Positions 52,574-60,994 of a stretch of 64,000 nucleotides of DNA are shown piece after piece. Made by a program: the position numbers and the translations under genes. Position 1 is the first letter of the stretch, and every line of letters begins with the position of its first letter. Below the pieces are notes generated by a model. The model saw only the letters and a program-made list of their open reading frames with translations, searched no databases and was not told the origin of the DNA. Location of the stretch: contig JADJTM010000002.1 in NCBI GenBank assembly GCA_016711205.1, positions 558,001 to 622,000 on the forward strand, written 5' to 3'. Source of the DNA: Micropruina sp. (GTDB lineage Bacteria > Actinomycetota > Actinomycetes > Propionibacteriales > Propionibacteriaceae).

Positions 52574-55114
52574 CTAACTCTTCACCACGTCGGCCAGCAC
52601 GGTGTGCGAAGACAGGCCCTTCGCCAAGGGGGACGGGTGCAGCGAGGTGAGGGTGTTGACGCTGCCAGCCACGTCGACCGGGTGGTCGGCGTTCGCGGCT
52701 CCGGGTGGCGCGACGGTGCTGGTCGGCACCGGCTCGTACCAAGCGCCTTGGGGGATCGACACCACCCCCGGCATGATGCGTTCGGTCACCCGGGCCTCCA
52801 GCTTCACCGTGCCGCGTTCGTTGAAGACGAAGACCTGATCGCCGTTGCCGATGCCGCGCTTCTCGGCGTCCAGGACGCTGATCCAGGCCGTCTGCGGATG
52901 CGCCTCCATCAGCCAGTCCACGTTGCCGTAGGTGGAGTGGGTGCGGCCCTTGAAGTGATGGCCGATCACCTGCAACGGGTACTGCTGCGACGCCCGGGCG
53001 TCCATCGGGCCCTCCCAGGTCTCGACGTACTCGGGCAGCGGCACGAGCACGTCCCCGGCCAGCTTCGGCCGGAAGATGCCGAACTGCCACTTCTCGGACA
53101 TCCGGCGCAGCCGCTCGGAGTAGATCTCGACCTTGCCGGACGGGGTCGGCAGCGGGTTCGCTTTCGGGTCGGTGCGGAAGGCGGCCATCGACACCACCGG
53201 GCCGGCGTTGCGCCGGTACATGCCCGCCTTCTTCCAGGTGTCGTAGTCCGGCATCGTGGGGTCGGCCTTGCGGGATTCGTCGATCGCCAGCCGCAACCAG
53301 TCCTCGCGCGTCCTGCCCTCGGTGAACGCCTGCTCGGTGCCCAGCCGTTTGGACAACTCCACGCAGATGTCGTAGACCGGCCGGCATTCGTACAGCGGCT
53401 CGATGGCCTGCGAAGAGACGATCCCGTACGCCATCGGCGGGGCGTTCTCACCCGCGTGCAGGTCGAACTCTTCGGCCGCCGACGTGCCGGGCAGCACGTA
53501 GTCGGCGTAGCGGCACGAGACGGTGTACTGGATGTCGCAGGCCACGATCAGTTCGCACAGCGTGTCGTCGCGCAGAATGGCGACGGACTGATTGTTGTCG
53601 CCGGTCTGGTTGACCAGGGCGTTGCCGGCGTACTGCCAGACCATCTTGATCGGTACCCCGAGCTTGGTGTTGACCGGGTTGCCGGCCTCGTCCACCGGCA
53701 CCTTCACCCAGCGCGCCCCGGCGTCCTTCTCGGCGACGCCGGCGTTGAAGGTGTCCATCTCTGCGCCGTGCTCGATGGCGTCGAGCCAGCTGAAGCAACT
53801 GATCATCTTGTTGGACGGGTTCTTCACGCCGGTGTTGAACGGCGACACCAGGCCGAGCCCCGGGGACGATTCGCGGGCGCCGTTGCCGCCACCGGGAATG
53901 CCGACGTTGCCGGTGACGCACGCCAGCAGGAAGATCGCGCGCGACGACTGCTCGCCGTTCGCGTGCCGCTGCGGACCCCAGCCCTGGGTGATCGCGCACG
54001 GCTTCGCGTTGGCGATCTCGCGGGCCAGCTGGCGGATGCGGCGGGCCGGAATGCCGGTGATGTCGGCCGCCCACTCGGCGCTCTTCTCGACCCCGTCCGG
54101 GCCCTTGCCCTCGACGTAGCTGCGGTAGCTGGAGTTGGCGGGTGCACCCGCGGGTAGGGTCTTCTCGTCGAAGCCGACGCAGTAGGTGTCGAGGAACTTC
54201 TGGTCGTGGCTGTTGTCGGCGATCATGGTGTGGACCATCGCCGCCACCAGGGCCGCATCGGTGCCGGGCCGCAGCGGGATCCAGTCGTCGCCCAGCAGGG
54301 CGGCGGTCTCGGAGTAGCGGGGATCCACGATGATGGTCCGGACGTCGCTGGCCAGCCGCGCCTGCTGGCTGACGAAGGTCAGCCCGCCGCCCGACATGCG
54401 GGTCTCCAACGGGTTGTTGCCGAACATCACCTGCAGCTTGGCGTTGGCGGCGTCGTCGAGGGAGTTGCTGCCGAACCAGGTGCCGTAGAAGTAGGGGTAC
54501 GCGGCCGTGATCGCGGTCGTTGAGTAGTCGGAGTAGTGATCGAGGTAGCCGCCCCAGGTGTTCATCAGCCGGGCGAACGGGGTCTCGTCCGGCGGCCACG
54601 ACTTGGCCATCGTGGCGCCGAGGGTGCCGGTGCCGTAGTTGATGTAGAAGGACTCGTTGCCGTAGCGGGCCTTGATGTCCTTCATCTTGTCGGCGATCTC
54701 GTCGAGAGCCTGCTCCCAGCTGATCGTCTCCCACTGTTCGTCGCCGCGCTTGGTGCCGGCCTTGCGTTTCATCGGCTTCTTGAGTCGGTCGGGATTGTAG
54801 ATGCGGTGCCGGATCGCGCGGCCCCGTACGCAGGCGCGCACCTGCTGCTCGCCGAGCTTGTCCGTGCCGGTGTTGTCGGCCAGCACCCGGGTGATGGTGC
54901 CGTCGGTCACCTCGAGGCGAAGCGGGCAGCGTGACCCGCAGTTGACGGTGCACGCCGACCAGACCAGGGTCGGTGTGGCGGCGGGGTCATCGGCGCGGGC
55001 CGTGCGCACACCGACGTCGGCCACCGAGATCAATGCAGTGGTGCCGCCAACGGCTCCGGACCACTTCAGGAACGTCCGCCGATCGAAGCGGCCGGACTGC
55101 GCACTATTCGACAT
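52574..55114 (-). CDS. Molybdopterin oxidoreductase, DMSO/selenate reductase type (DmsA-like)
   Basis: This 846-residue catalytic subunit is exported by the twin-arginine pathway, with signal DRRTFLKWSGAVGGTTALIS and a likely cleavage after TARA. The cluster motif CTVNCGSRCPLRLEV with a later Cys in RACVRGRAIRH is typical of DmsA/YnfE. Late motifs include PLQVIGHHFKGRTHSTYGNV and the molydop-binding domain (GNGDQVFVFNERG). S- or N-oxides or selenate are possible acceptors; the sequence does not decide. Order A-B-C-TorD-FeS and short spacings show one operon. A TetR gene diverges 32 bp upstream. Confidence 0.93.
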   Translation of the reverse strand: MSNSAQSGRFDRRTFLKWSGAVGGTTALISVADVGVRTARADDPAATPTLVWSACTVNCGSRCPLRLEVTDGTITRVLADNTGTDKLGEQQVRACVRGRAIRHRIYNPDRLKKPMKRKAGTKRGDEQWETISWEQALDEIADKMKDIKARYGNESFYINYGTGTLGATMAKSWPPDETPFARLMNTWGGYLDHYSDYSTTAITAAYPYFYGTWFGSNSLDDAANAKLQVMFGNNPLETRMSGGGLTFVSQQARLASDVRTIIVDPRYSETAALLGDDWIPLRPGTDAALVAAMVHTMIADNSHDQKFLDTYCVGFDEKTLPAGAPANSSYRSYVEGKGPDGVEKSAEWAADITGIPARRIRQLAREIANAKPCAITQGWGPQRHANGEQSSRAIFLLACVTGNVGIPGGGNGARESSPGLGLVSPFNTGVKNPSNKMISCFSWLDAIEHGAEMDTFNAGVAEKDAGARWVKVPVDEAGNPVNTKLGVPIKMVWQYAGNALVNQTGDNNQSVAILRDDTLCELIVACDIQYTVSCRYADYVLPGTSAAEEFDLHAGENAPPMAYGIVSSQAIEPLYECRPVYDICVELSKRLGTEQAFTEGRTREDWLRLAIDESRKADPTMPDYDTWKKAGMYRRNAGPVVSMAAFRTDPKANPLPTPSGKVEIYSERLRRMSEKWQFGIFRPKLAGDVLVPLPEYVETWEGPMDARASQQYPLQVIGHHFKGRTHSTYGNVDWLMEAHPQTAWISVLDAEKRGIGNGDQVFVFNERGTVKLEARVTERIMPGVVSIPQGAWYEPVPTSTVAPPGAANADHPVDVAGSVNTLTSLHPSPLAKGLSSHTVLADVVKS

Positions 55115-55146
55115 GTGTCAAACTGTAGATCTGGAAGGGAGCGCGG

Positions 55147-55863
55147 ATGCTCGATTCGCAAAGATCGCCCAGTCGTGATTCGACGGACGATCCGCGCTAC
55201 CGCCGGGTGCGCCAACAACTGGTGGGGGCGCTGCTGCGGATGGCGGGTCAGCAACCTGCCCAGAGCATCAGCGTCAAGGAGCTGACCGCCGCGGCCGGGG
55301 TGTCGCGGGCCTCGTTCTACGCGCACGCCAGCACGCCCGCGGGACTGCTGGCCGAGACCCTGATCGCGGAACTCCGTCCGGGCTTGACCCAGCTCTCCGG
55401 CGAGTTCGGCCGGGCCGGCGCAGACCATGGCGCCCTGTGGCGGCGGATCTACCTGGCGTTGCTCGACCATGTGGCCGAGCACCGCGAGGTCTACCGGGTG
55501 ATCTCGTCGGGCGAGTCCCCGGTCTCGAGCGCGTTGACCAGGTTCTTCGAAGAGGTGACCGGCGGCTATGTGCAGGTGGTCGCCGCGCATCTGGTGGCAC
55601 CCCCGGCCACCCCGCTGTGGCGCACCATGGCGACCACCCAACAGGCGCACAGCATGCTGGCCGTGGTGCATGCGTGGATTCTCACCGGGTTCGCGGACGC
55701 CCCCGACGATGTGGTGGACACCTACCTCAGCCTGGCGCCACCCTGGCAGTTGGCGCGCGCCGATGCCAGCGGGCAGATCTCACTGCATCGCGCCCGGATC
55801 AGTCGAAGCTCGCCCGAGCCGACTGCAGGGCCCCCTGGGACAACTGGGCCAGACCCCGCATGA
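55147..55863 (+). CDS. TetR-family regulator
   Basis: This 238-residue regulator has its HTH at about residues 40-65 (SISVKELTAAAGVSRASFYAH), followed by an all-helical ligand domain. It diverges from the DmsA-like gene with only 32 bp between starts, so it probably controls that operon and itself. The Pro/Gly-rich C-terminal 20 codons overlap the end of the converging TorD gene by 65 bp. Confidence 0.85.
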   Translation: MLDSQRSPSRDSTDDPRYRRVRQQLVGALLRMAGQQPAQSISVKELTAAAGVSRASFYAHASTPAGLLAETLIAELRPGLTQLSGEFGRAGADHGALWRRIYLALLDHVAEHREVYRVISSGESPVSSALTRFFEEVTGGYVQVVAAHLVAPPATPLWRTMATTQQAHSMLAVVHAWILTGFADAPDDVVDTYLSLAPPWQLARADASGQISLHRARISRSSPEPTAGPPGTTGPDPA

Positions 55864-56404
55864 AATCGGTGTCGGCACGCTGCTCGACGGCGCTCAACAG
55901 GTCGGGAGCCCAGACCAGCAGGTGATCGTGCAGAAACGCTCGCACGGTCTCGGCGATGGCGGCGTCGCCGGTCTCGAGCAGCTGCAGCAGCGCCTGGGCG
56001 ACGAAGTCGAACTCGAGTCCGATGTGATCGTCCGGCTCACGGTTCAGCGCCGGCGCCACCAGGCCCAGCCGGGCGTAGGCCTGCCGCACGTCCAGCGTGT
56101 ACCTGTCGAAGACCAGGCCGTCCGCGCCGCGGTGAACGGACTCGTAGGGGGCCACCAGGGCCTCCGCCGCAGCGCCGTACAGCCGGTCGTGGTCGGTGCG
56201 GACGAGCTCGGCGTCTTCGGCTGCAGCGGCCGACCGGCGCCAGCTGTCGATGCCCCGCGCGGCGGCCTCGGTGTCGGGCAGCGGCCAGTCGTCGAGCAAC
56301 TCGCGCACCGCGTCGAGCACGTGCTGGGACGGCGGGTCGCGATGCAACCGGCCCAGCGACGCGAACCCGGCGGCGAGGTTCTCGAGCGGGGTTTGACTAG
56401 GCAT
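55799..56404 (-). CDS. Second TorD/DmsD-family chaperone
   Basis: This 201-residue chaperone has a clear family signature: DHDRLYGAAAEALVAPYESV followed by HRGADGLVFD, and DHIGLEFDFVAQALLQLLE. It is closer to classical TorD than the copy at 50298. Two chaperones next to one Dms-type enzyme suggest either division of labour or service to NarG or another molybdoenzyme. Confidence 0.88.
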   Translation of the reverse strand: MPSQTPLENLAAGFASLGRLHRDPPSQHVLDAVRELLDDWPLPDTEAAARGIDSWRRSAAAAEDAELVRTDHDRLYGAAAEALVAPYESVHRGADGLVFDRYTLDVRQAYARLGLVAPALNREPDDHIGLEFDFVAQALLQLLETGDAAIAETVRAFLHDHLLVWAPDLLSAVEQRADTDFMRGLAQLSQGALQSARASFD

Positions 56405-56469
56405 GTTCGTCTGCTCTCAGGGTGACAGCCGGCACGGTGACGCGGCGCTCCTCGTGGCAGACTATCCCC

Positions 56470-56742
56470 ATGCGAGCGGACGATCCGGCAACGATGCAGC
56501 GGATGCGAGCCTGGCTACAGCGTGTCGCCGGCGAACTCGGCCTCGACCCGGCTCTGGTCGACGAGGCGGAACAGCCGTTGCTCGACCTGATCGCCGTGGT
56601 GGCTCACGGCCCGTCCCGGCCTGGGGCTCCGCTGACCGCATTCCTGGTCGGCGTGGCGGTCGGGCAAGGGGGCCGGGCCGATGAGTTGTCGGCGCGGCTG
56701 GCCGAGGTGGCCGGCGAGTGGTCGGGCGACGAGAACGCATGA
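56470..56742 (+). CDS. DUF6457 family small protein
   Basis: This 90-residue protein matches DUF6457, often found near or fused to MobA-type molybdenum cofactor enzymes: MRAWLQRVAGELGLDPALVD and PLTAFLVGVAVGQG. I choose ATG at 56470 over an upstream start because the conserved part begins there. Neighbouring molybdoenzyme genes fit the association. It overlaps the protease gene by 4 bp. Confidence 0.75.
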   Translation: MRADDPATMQRMRAWLQRVAGELGLDPALVDEAEQPLLDLIAVVAHGPSRPGAPLTAFLVGVAVGQGGRADELSARLAEVAGEWSGDENA

Positions 56743-57815
56743 GTACGGCTCCGGTTGCCCCGCGGCAGATTTCACGCCGCACACTGTGGCTGCTCGCCGG
56801 CGGAATCGTCGCGGCACTCGTTGCGGGTGCGGTGGGCGGCGCGGTGGCCGCCCGTTGGCTGGTGCCGAGCACCGGCACGTCCTGCGACACCGTGCAGGTC
56901 GCCCAGAACGTGCTGCCCGCCGTCGTGACCGTGTTCGCCACGGGCGCGGACGGTCAGGGCGGCACCGGAAGCGGCGCCATCACCACCGCCGACGGAGTGA
57001 TCGTGACCAACGATCACGTGATCCACGACGCCGTGAACCAGGGCGTCATCGAGGTGCTGCTGAACACCGGCGAGAAGCTGCCGGCCACGCTGGTCGGCAC
57101 CGACCCGATCACCGACCTGGCGGTGCTGCGCATCGCGAAGACCCGGCTGCCCACCCTGCCGCTGGACGCCAACAACACCGTGGTGGTGGGCCAACCGGTG
57201 GTGGCCCTGGGTGCCCCGCTCGGTCTGTCGGGCTCGGTCACCAGCGGCATCGTCAGCGCGCTCGACCGCAACGTTCCGGTACCCACCGGGGCCGGTGGCA
57301 CCACGATCCTGACCGGGGCGATCCAGACCGACGCGTCGATCAACCCGGGCAACTCCGGTGGGCCCCTGGTCACCTGCGACGGGCGGCTGATCGGCGTCAA
57401 CACCGCCGGCGCAACGGTGCCCAATGCGGCCGGGGACGCCGGCGGTGGCAGCGTCGGCATCAACTTCGCGGTCTCGGCGCAGACCGCCACCCGCATCACG
57501 TCCGAGATTCTCACCAATGGCCGCGCCACGCATCCCTGGATCGGTGCCCAGACCGCCGAGATCACCCCGGCCATGGCGAACCGGTTCGGCACCCCGTCCG
57601 GACTGTTCGTGCAGCAGGTCGCCGCGAACGGGCCGGCCGCCAAGGCCGGGCTGCGCGCCGGTGACGTGATCATCGCGATCGCGGGCAGACCGGCCAGCAG
57701 TCTGTCGCTGGCCTGGCTGCTGGTGAGCGCCAAGGTGGGCGATCAGGTCGAGCTGGAGTTCTTGCGCGAGGGAGCTTCGCAGCGGGCGACCCTGACGCTG
57801 GTGGAACAGCCCTGA
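56739..57815 (+). CDS. HtrA/DegP-like trypsin-type serine protease with PDZ domain
   Basis: This 358-residue membrane-anchored protease has a single N-terminal helix (LWLLAGGIVAALVAGAVGGA). The triad is visible: His in VTNDHVIHD, Asp in ITDLAVLRI and Ser in PGNSGGPL. A PDZ domain follows (about 270-355, with GLRAGDVIIAIAGRP). It probably degrades misfolded cell-envelope proteins. The start ATG at 56739 overlaps the previous stop. Confidence 0.93.
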   Translation: MSTAPVAPRQISRRTLWLLAGGIVAALVAGAVGGAVAARWLVPSTGTSCDTVQVAQNVLPAVVTVFATGADGQGGTGSGAITTADGVIVTNDHVIHDAVNQGVIEVLLNTGEKLPATLVGTDPITDLAVLRIAKTRLPTLPLDANNTVVVGQPVVALGAPLGLSGSVTSGIVSALDRNVPVPTGAGGTTILTGAIQTDASINPGNSGGPLVTCDGRLIGVNTAGATVPNAAGDAGGGSVGINFAVSAQTATRITSEILTNGRATHPWIGAQTAEITPAMANRFGTPSGLFVQQVAANGPAAKAGLRAGDVIIAIAGRPASSLSLAWLLVSAKVGDQVELEFLREGASQRATLTLVEQP

Positions 57816-57828
57816 GTCATCGGCCCGG

Positions 57829-58224
57829 TCAGTCGAGTACGAACGGCGGCTGAAGGTCGTCCAGCATGGGAAAGTGCCGCACGTTGAGCGTGGCCAGCGC
57901 GGCGCCGCGTTCGTCCGCGGTGGCCGCGATCAGGTAATCCGCCGTGGCGATGCCGGTGTGGCTGCGTCGGTATTGCCGCATGAACTCGCCGGCCCGCCGG
58001 CCGATAGCCTCGGTCACTGGCTCGATGCGAAACGCACTCAGTAGTCGATGGACGGCCGCGCGCTCGCCCGAGCGCATGCCGCCGGTCAGTTCGGCCACGG
58101 TGACCACACTCACCGCCAGCGGGTCGGCGAGCCGGGCCCGGTGCAGCCAGTCCCGCGCCACTCGGACGCCGCGCAGGTGCGCGATCAGCACGTCGGTGTC
58201 GACGAGAATCACGGGGCGTTCCAC
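57829..58224 (-). CDS. vapC: VapC-type toxin (PIN domain ribonuclease)
   Basis: This 131-residue PIN domain has conserved acidic residues in ILVDTDVLIAHL, VTVAELTGGM and IATADYLIAATA. VapC toxins cleave tRNA or rRNA. The GTG at 58224 overlaps the VapB stop by 16 bp; a GTG at 58212 is an alternative start. Length and motifs are normal. Confidence 0.9.
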   Translation of the reverse strand: MERPVILVDTDVLIAHLRGVRVARDWLHRARLADPLAVSVVTVAELTGGMRSGERAAVHRLLSAFRIEPVTEAIGRRAGEFMRQYRRSHTGIATADYLIAATADERGAALATLNVRHFPMLDDLQPPFVLD

Positions 58225-58463
58225 AGCCGATCGAGGTGTGCGTCGCGCTCGTCGACGGTGCGCGGGTCGACTCGAAGGTCGGGGACGGCGCCGAACGACT
58301 CGTCGATGGCCGCGAGATCGGCGGCCAGATCCTCGTCCTGACCCTCGATGGCGCGGTCGAGCAGTCGGCGGATCAGTTCCGCGCGCGAGATGCCCTCATC
58401 GGCGGCCCGACGATCCAGCGCCCTGGTCTGGCGTTCCTCAAGATAGATGTTCGTCCGCTGCAT
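58209..58463 (-). CDS. vapB: VapB-type antitoxin (ribbon-helix-helix)
   Basis: This 84-residue protein begins MQRTNIYLEERQTRALDRR, a ribbon-helix-helix domain, with an acidic tail that would bind VapC. ATG at 58463 has no Shine-Dalgarno sequence but a TATGAT hexamer ends 7 bases before it, so the message is probably leaderless or nearly so. Confidence 0.88.
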   Translation of the reverse strand: MQRTNIYLEERQTRALDRRAADEGISRAELIRRLLDRAIEGQDEDLAADLAAIDESFGAVPDLRVDPRTVDERDAHLDRLWNAP

Positions 58464-58480
58464 ACACCAGATCATACACC
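58461..58480 (-). promoter_or_regulatory. vapBC promoter and direct-repeat operator
   Basis: CATACACC occurs twice at a 12-base period (58461-58468 and 58473-58480), covering the start codon and the -10 hexamer (TATGAT on the coding strand, 58471-58476). Antitoxin binding here would block initiation directly. Confidence 0.5.
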
Positions 58481-58483
58481 GTG

Positions 58484-58788
58484 CCCTTTGTGGAGCGGGC
58501 CTGTCGGCCGTGATCAGGTCCTCACCATTCTGCGCGCGTGAGAGGCCTATCAGGACGTGCTCGACGAACTGGTCTAGAGAACCGACGGTTGTTCCACTTC
58601 CCGGAGCCCGAACAGCTCTGTCACCCTTGGTCTTGTACTGGACGTAGGGTCCGGCTCAGCGACTTCGTGGTACACCAGTTCGCGGCAAGGTGCCACCGGC
58701 GGCGGGTCATGGTTCGTCAACGGTTACGTTGATCTCGACCAGAGCTACACGAAGGGTCTGTGCAAGAACTACGGCTAAAGTCCTGCGT
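58484..58788 (+). other. Gap with a start-less open frame, possible gene fragment
   Basis: No complete gene is seen. One frame is open from 58578 to a TAA at 58776-58778 and ends GSWFVNGYVDLDQSYTKG followed by LCKNYG. It reads like the end of a small secreted protein but has no start codon. It lies 10 bases before the lipoprotein gene and may be the remnant of a peptide once exported by the downstream transporter. That link is speculative. Confidence 0.35.
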
Positions 58789-59325
58789 ATGGCAGCATTT
58801 GGAGCGTCCTGGCTGGTTGCCGGACTATCCCTTCCCCTACTGCTTCTGAGTGCTGGTTGCACATCGGGGCCCGCGCCGTCTGTTGCGGTTTCGCCCACTC
58901 CGCGTTCTGTGTTCTCTGGCACCAAGACGGAGTGGACGCAGGCAATGGTTGCGTGCATGCAGAAGAAGGGCGTTAAGGCGTCCTTCAACGTTGACGATGA
59001 GGGTGCGCCCACCGTTGAGGTAAACGATCCCAACAGTGGTGATGGCTCTGCAGGGCAAGTTGCTTGGAGTGCGTGTCGTGATGACCTTCCCGCGCGTCCG
59101 GAGCCCACGAGCGATGCCGATTTTAAAGTGATGTTCGACAATTTGGCGGCGCAGAGCAAGTGTGTGCAGGGGGAAGGCTACGAGGTGCCGCCCACCCCGT
59201 CGTGGCAATCCTTCTTGGAGCAGGCCCGGGCGAAATGTATCGATTGGGATCCGACGTCCCGGGTGCCGGAACAGTTGCGATCGTCGGCGCGCAAGGCGTG
59301 CATCGATCAGGACAAATGGTGGTGA
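58789..59325 (+). CDS. Putative lipoprotein of unknown function
   Basis: This 178-residue protein has a signal with lipobox LSAGC (Cys at about residue 24). The mature part has several Cys residues (ACMQKKG, WSACRDD, SKCVQGEG, AKCIDWD, KACIDQD), suggesting disulfides. Codon use is less GC-biased than in core genes, with several T- or A-ending codons. It overlaps the adaptor gene by 10 bp, so it belongs to the exporter operon. I do not recognise the family. Confidence 0.75.
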   Translation: MAAFGASWLVAGLSLPLLLLSAGCTSGPAPSVAVSPTPRSVFSGTKTEWTQAMVACMQKKGVKASFNVDDEGAPTVEVNDPNSGDGSAGQVAWSACRDDLPARPEPTSDADFKVMFDNLAAQSKCVQGEGYEVPPTPSWQSFLEQARAKCIDWDPTSRVPEQLRSSARKACIDQDKWW

Positions 59326-60359
59326 ACACGCGACGGGCTCTCCTGTGGGGCATGGCTGTGTTGGTGTGTGGAGGGCTGATCGGCTGGGCTGTGGCGGTGG
59401 CGACTCGTCCGCCACAGCAGGTAGCCGCTGAAGCGAGTTATGTGTTGGTACCTGCACAGGACGGCGAGGTTGGCCAATCGGTTTCGACAGTTGTAACGGC
59501 GACCTGGCCGGCCCGCAGCGTGGCAGCCAATCAGGCTGACGGCACGATCACCCGCCTGCTGGTGGGCCGCGGAGATCGCGTACGGGCCGGAGACGTGCTC
59601 TACCGGGTGGACGAGCGACCGGTGGCGGTTCTCGAAGGGTCGGTGCCAGCGTTCCGGTCGTTGCAGACTGGGGTCGTCGGCGCCGATGTGCGTCAGTTGA
59701 GCGACTTCTTAGTGGGCAAGAAGTTCCTCGGCGCGAAGACGTCGACCTACTCGAATGCGGTGCAGCAGGCCGTCCGTGCCTGGCAACGCTCGTTGGGGGT
59801 CAAGCAGACCGGTGAGGTTGAACGAGGCGATGTCGTGTTCGTGAAATCGTTGCCGATGCGGGTCGCATTGGATTCCAAGTTTGCCGTCGGTGCGCAGGTG
59901 TCGGTGGGCGCTCCTTCGATCCAGGCCTTCGCCGGCGCCCCGGTTTTCACCGCTCAGTACAGCGACTTCCAGGCCAAGCAGGTGGCTGAGGGGATGCCCG
60001 TGATCGTGCAGTCGGGGTCGCAGGCGTGGGACGGGTCGCTGGGTGCACTGAAGGTGTCCGCCGACGGTTCGGTGACTGCGTCCGTTGATGGCGAGGACGG
60101 CTCCGCTCTGTGCGGGACGCAGTGCAGCAAGGTGCCCTTGAGCGGCACAGCCCAGCTGAAGGGCACCACCGAGGTGCAGAAGGCCGTGCGGGGCATCGTC
60201 GTCCCGCTGGCTGCATTGATCACGGAAGCAGACGGATCGACGGCTGTGATCGCCGCGGACGGTCAGCGACTGCCCGTGACCGTGCTCGCTCGTGCCCGTG
60301 GCATGGCCGTGGTTCAAGGGGTGCAGATCGGGACTTCCGTGCGAGTACCGGGTCAATGA
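59316..60359 (+). CDS. Peptidoglycan-binding membrane-fusion-type adaptor
   Basis: This 347-residue protein has an N-terminal membrane helix (ALLWGMAVLVCGGLIGWAVAV). A lipoyl-like hairpin follows (ADGTITRLLVGRGDRVRAGD). A PG_binding_1 domain sits inside it at about 115-170 (VVGADVRQLSDFLVGKKFLG, then AVQQAVRAWQRSLGV). The remainder is adaptor-like beta barrel. Such adaptors in Gram-positives connect ABC exporters (MacB/LolCDE-like) to the wall, often for peptides. Starts at 59316, 59319 or 59322 are possible. Confidence 0.85.
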   Translation: MVVNTRRALLWGMAVLVCGGLIGWAVAVATRPPQQVAAEASYVLVPAQDGEVGQSVSTVVTATWPARSVAANQADGTITRLLVGRGDRVRAGDVLYRVDERPVAVLEGSVPAFRSLQTGVVGADVRQLSDFLVGKKFLGAKTSTYSNAVQQAVRAWQRSLGVKQTGEVERGDVVFVKSLPMRVALDSKFAVGAQVSVGAPSIQAFAGAPVFTAQYSDFQAKQVAEGMPVIVQSGSQAWDGSLGALKVSADGSVTASVDGEDGSALCGTQCSKVPLSGTAQLKGTTEVQKAVRGIVVPLAALITEADGSTAVIAADGQRLPVTVLARARGMAVVQGVQIGTSVRVPGQ

Positions 60360-60994
60360 TCTCGTTCGGCTGTGAGCGGCTCACGTTCGGCTATGCGAAC
60401 CTGCCCAGCATCCTCGATGACGTCTCACTCACCGCGCAGGCCGGCGAACTGGTTGCCATCACCGGACCTTCAGGACGCGGCAAGTCGACACTTCTGTATC
60501 TGCTGGGTCTGATGCTGTCACCGCGGGCCGGTGCGGTACTGGTCGACGGCGACGCCGTCTCGGGCCTTCGAGACGCCCAACGGTCAGCGCTGCGCGCGCA
60601 GTTGCTCGGGTTCGTCTTCCAGGACGCCGCTTTGGACCAGACCCGCACGGTGATGGACAACATCACCGAGGTCTGCCTCTACGGCGACCTCGACCGGCGC
60701 CTGGCCCAAGAGAGGGCGCAACTGTTGATCGACCAGCTCGGCGTCCAGGTGCCGGCACACCGCCGGCCCGGGCAAATCTCCGGCGGACAAGCGCAACGCA
60801 TCGCTCTTTGTCGCGCCCTAGTGCACGACCCGGCAGTACTGCTTGCGGACGAACCGACCGGGAACCTCGACGACAGCAGCGCCGAGGGCGTCATTCATGC
60901 GATGCGCCGGCACGCTGAAACCGGCCGGGCCGTTATCGTGGTCACCCACGATCCCCGACTCGAGCAAGCCTGCGACCGGTCGGTGCCGCTATGA
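60356..60994 (+). CDS. ABC transporter ATPase (LolD/MacB-like)
   Basis: This 212-residue ATPase has Walker A GPSGRGKS, Q-loop FVFQDAALD, signature ISGGQAQR, Walker B VLLADEPTGNLD and H-loop VTHDPRLEQ. Its short length and DEPTGNLD motif place it with the FtsE/LolD/MacB group. ATG at 60356 overlaps the adaptor stop; its own stop overlaps the permease start. Confidence 0.93.
   Translation: MISFGCERLTFGYANLPSILDDVSLTAQAGELVAITGPSGRGKSTLLYLLGLMLSPRAGAVLVDGDAVSGLRDAQRSALRAQLLGFVFQDAALDQTRTVMDNITEVCLYGDLDRRLAQERAQLLIDQLGVQVPAHRRPGQISGGQAQRIALCRALVHDPAVLLADEPTGNLDDSSAEGVIHAMRRHAETGRAVIVVTHDPRLEQACDRSVPL

Noticed and set aside
58578..58778. Lactococcin 972-type bacteriocin gene upstream of the exporter
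   Set aside because: The frame has no start codon, and its ending lacks the Trp/His/Tyr pattern I would expect of that family; kept only as a possible remnant.
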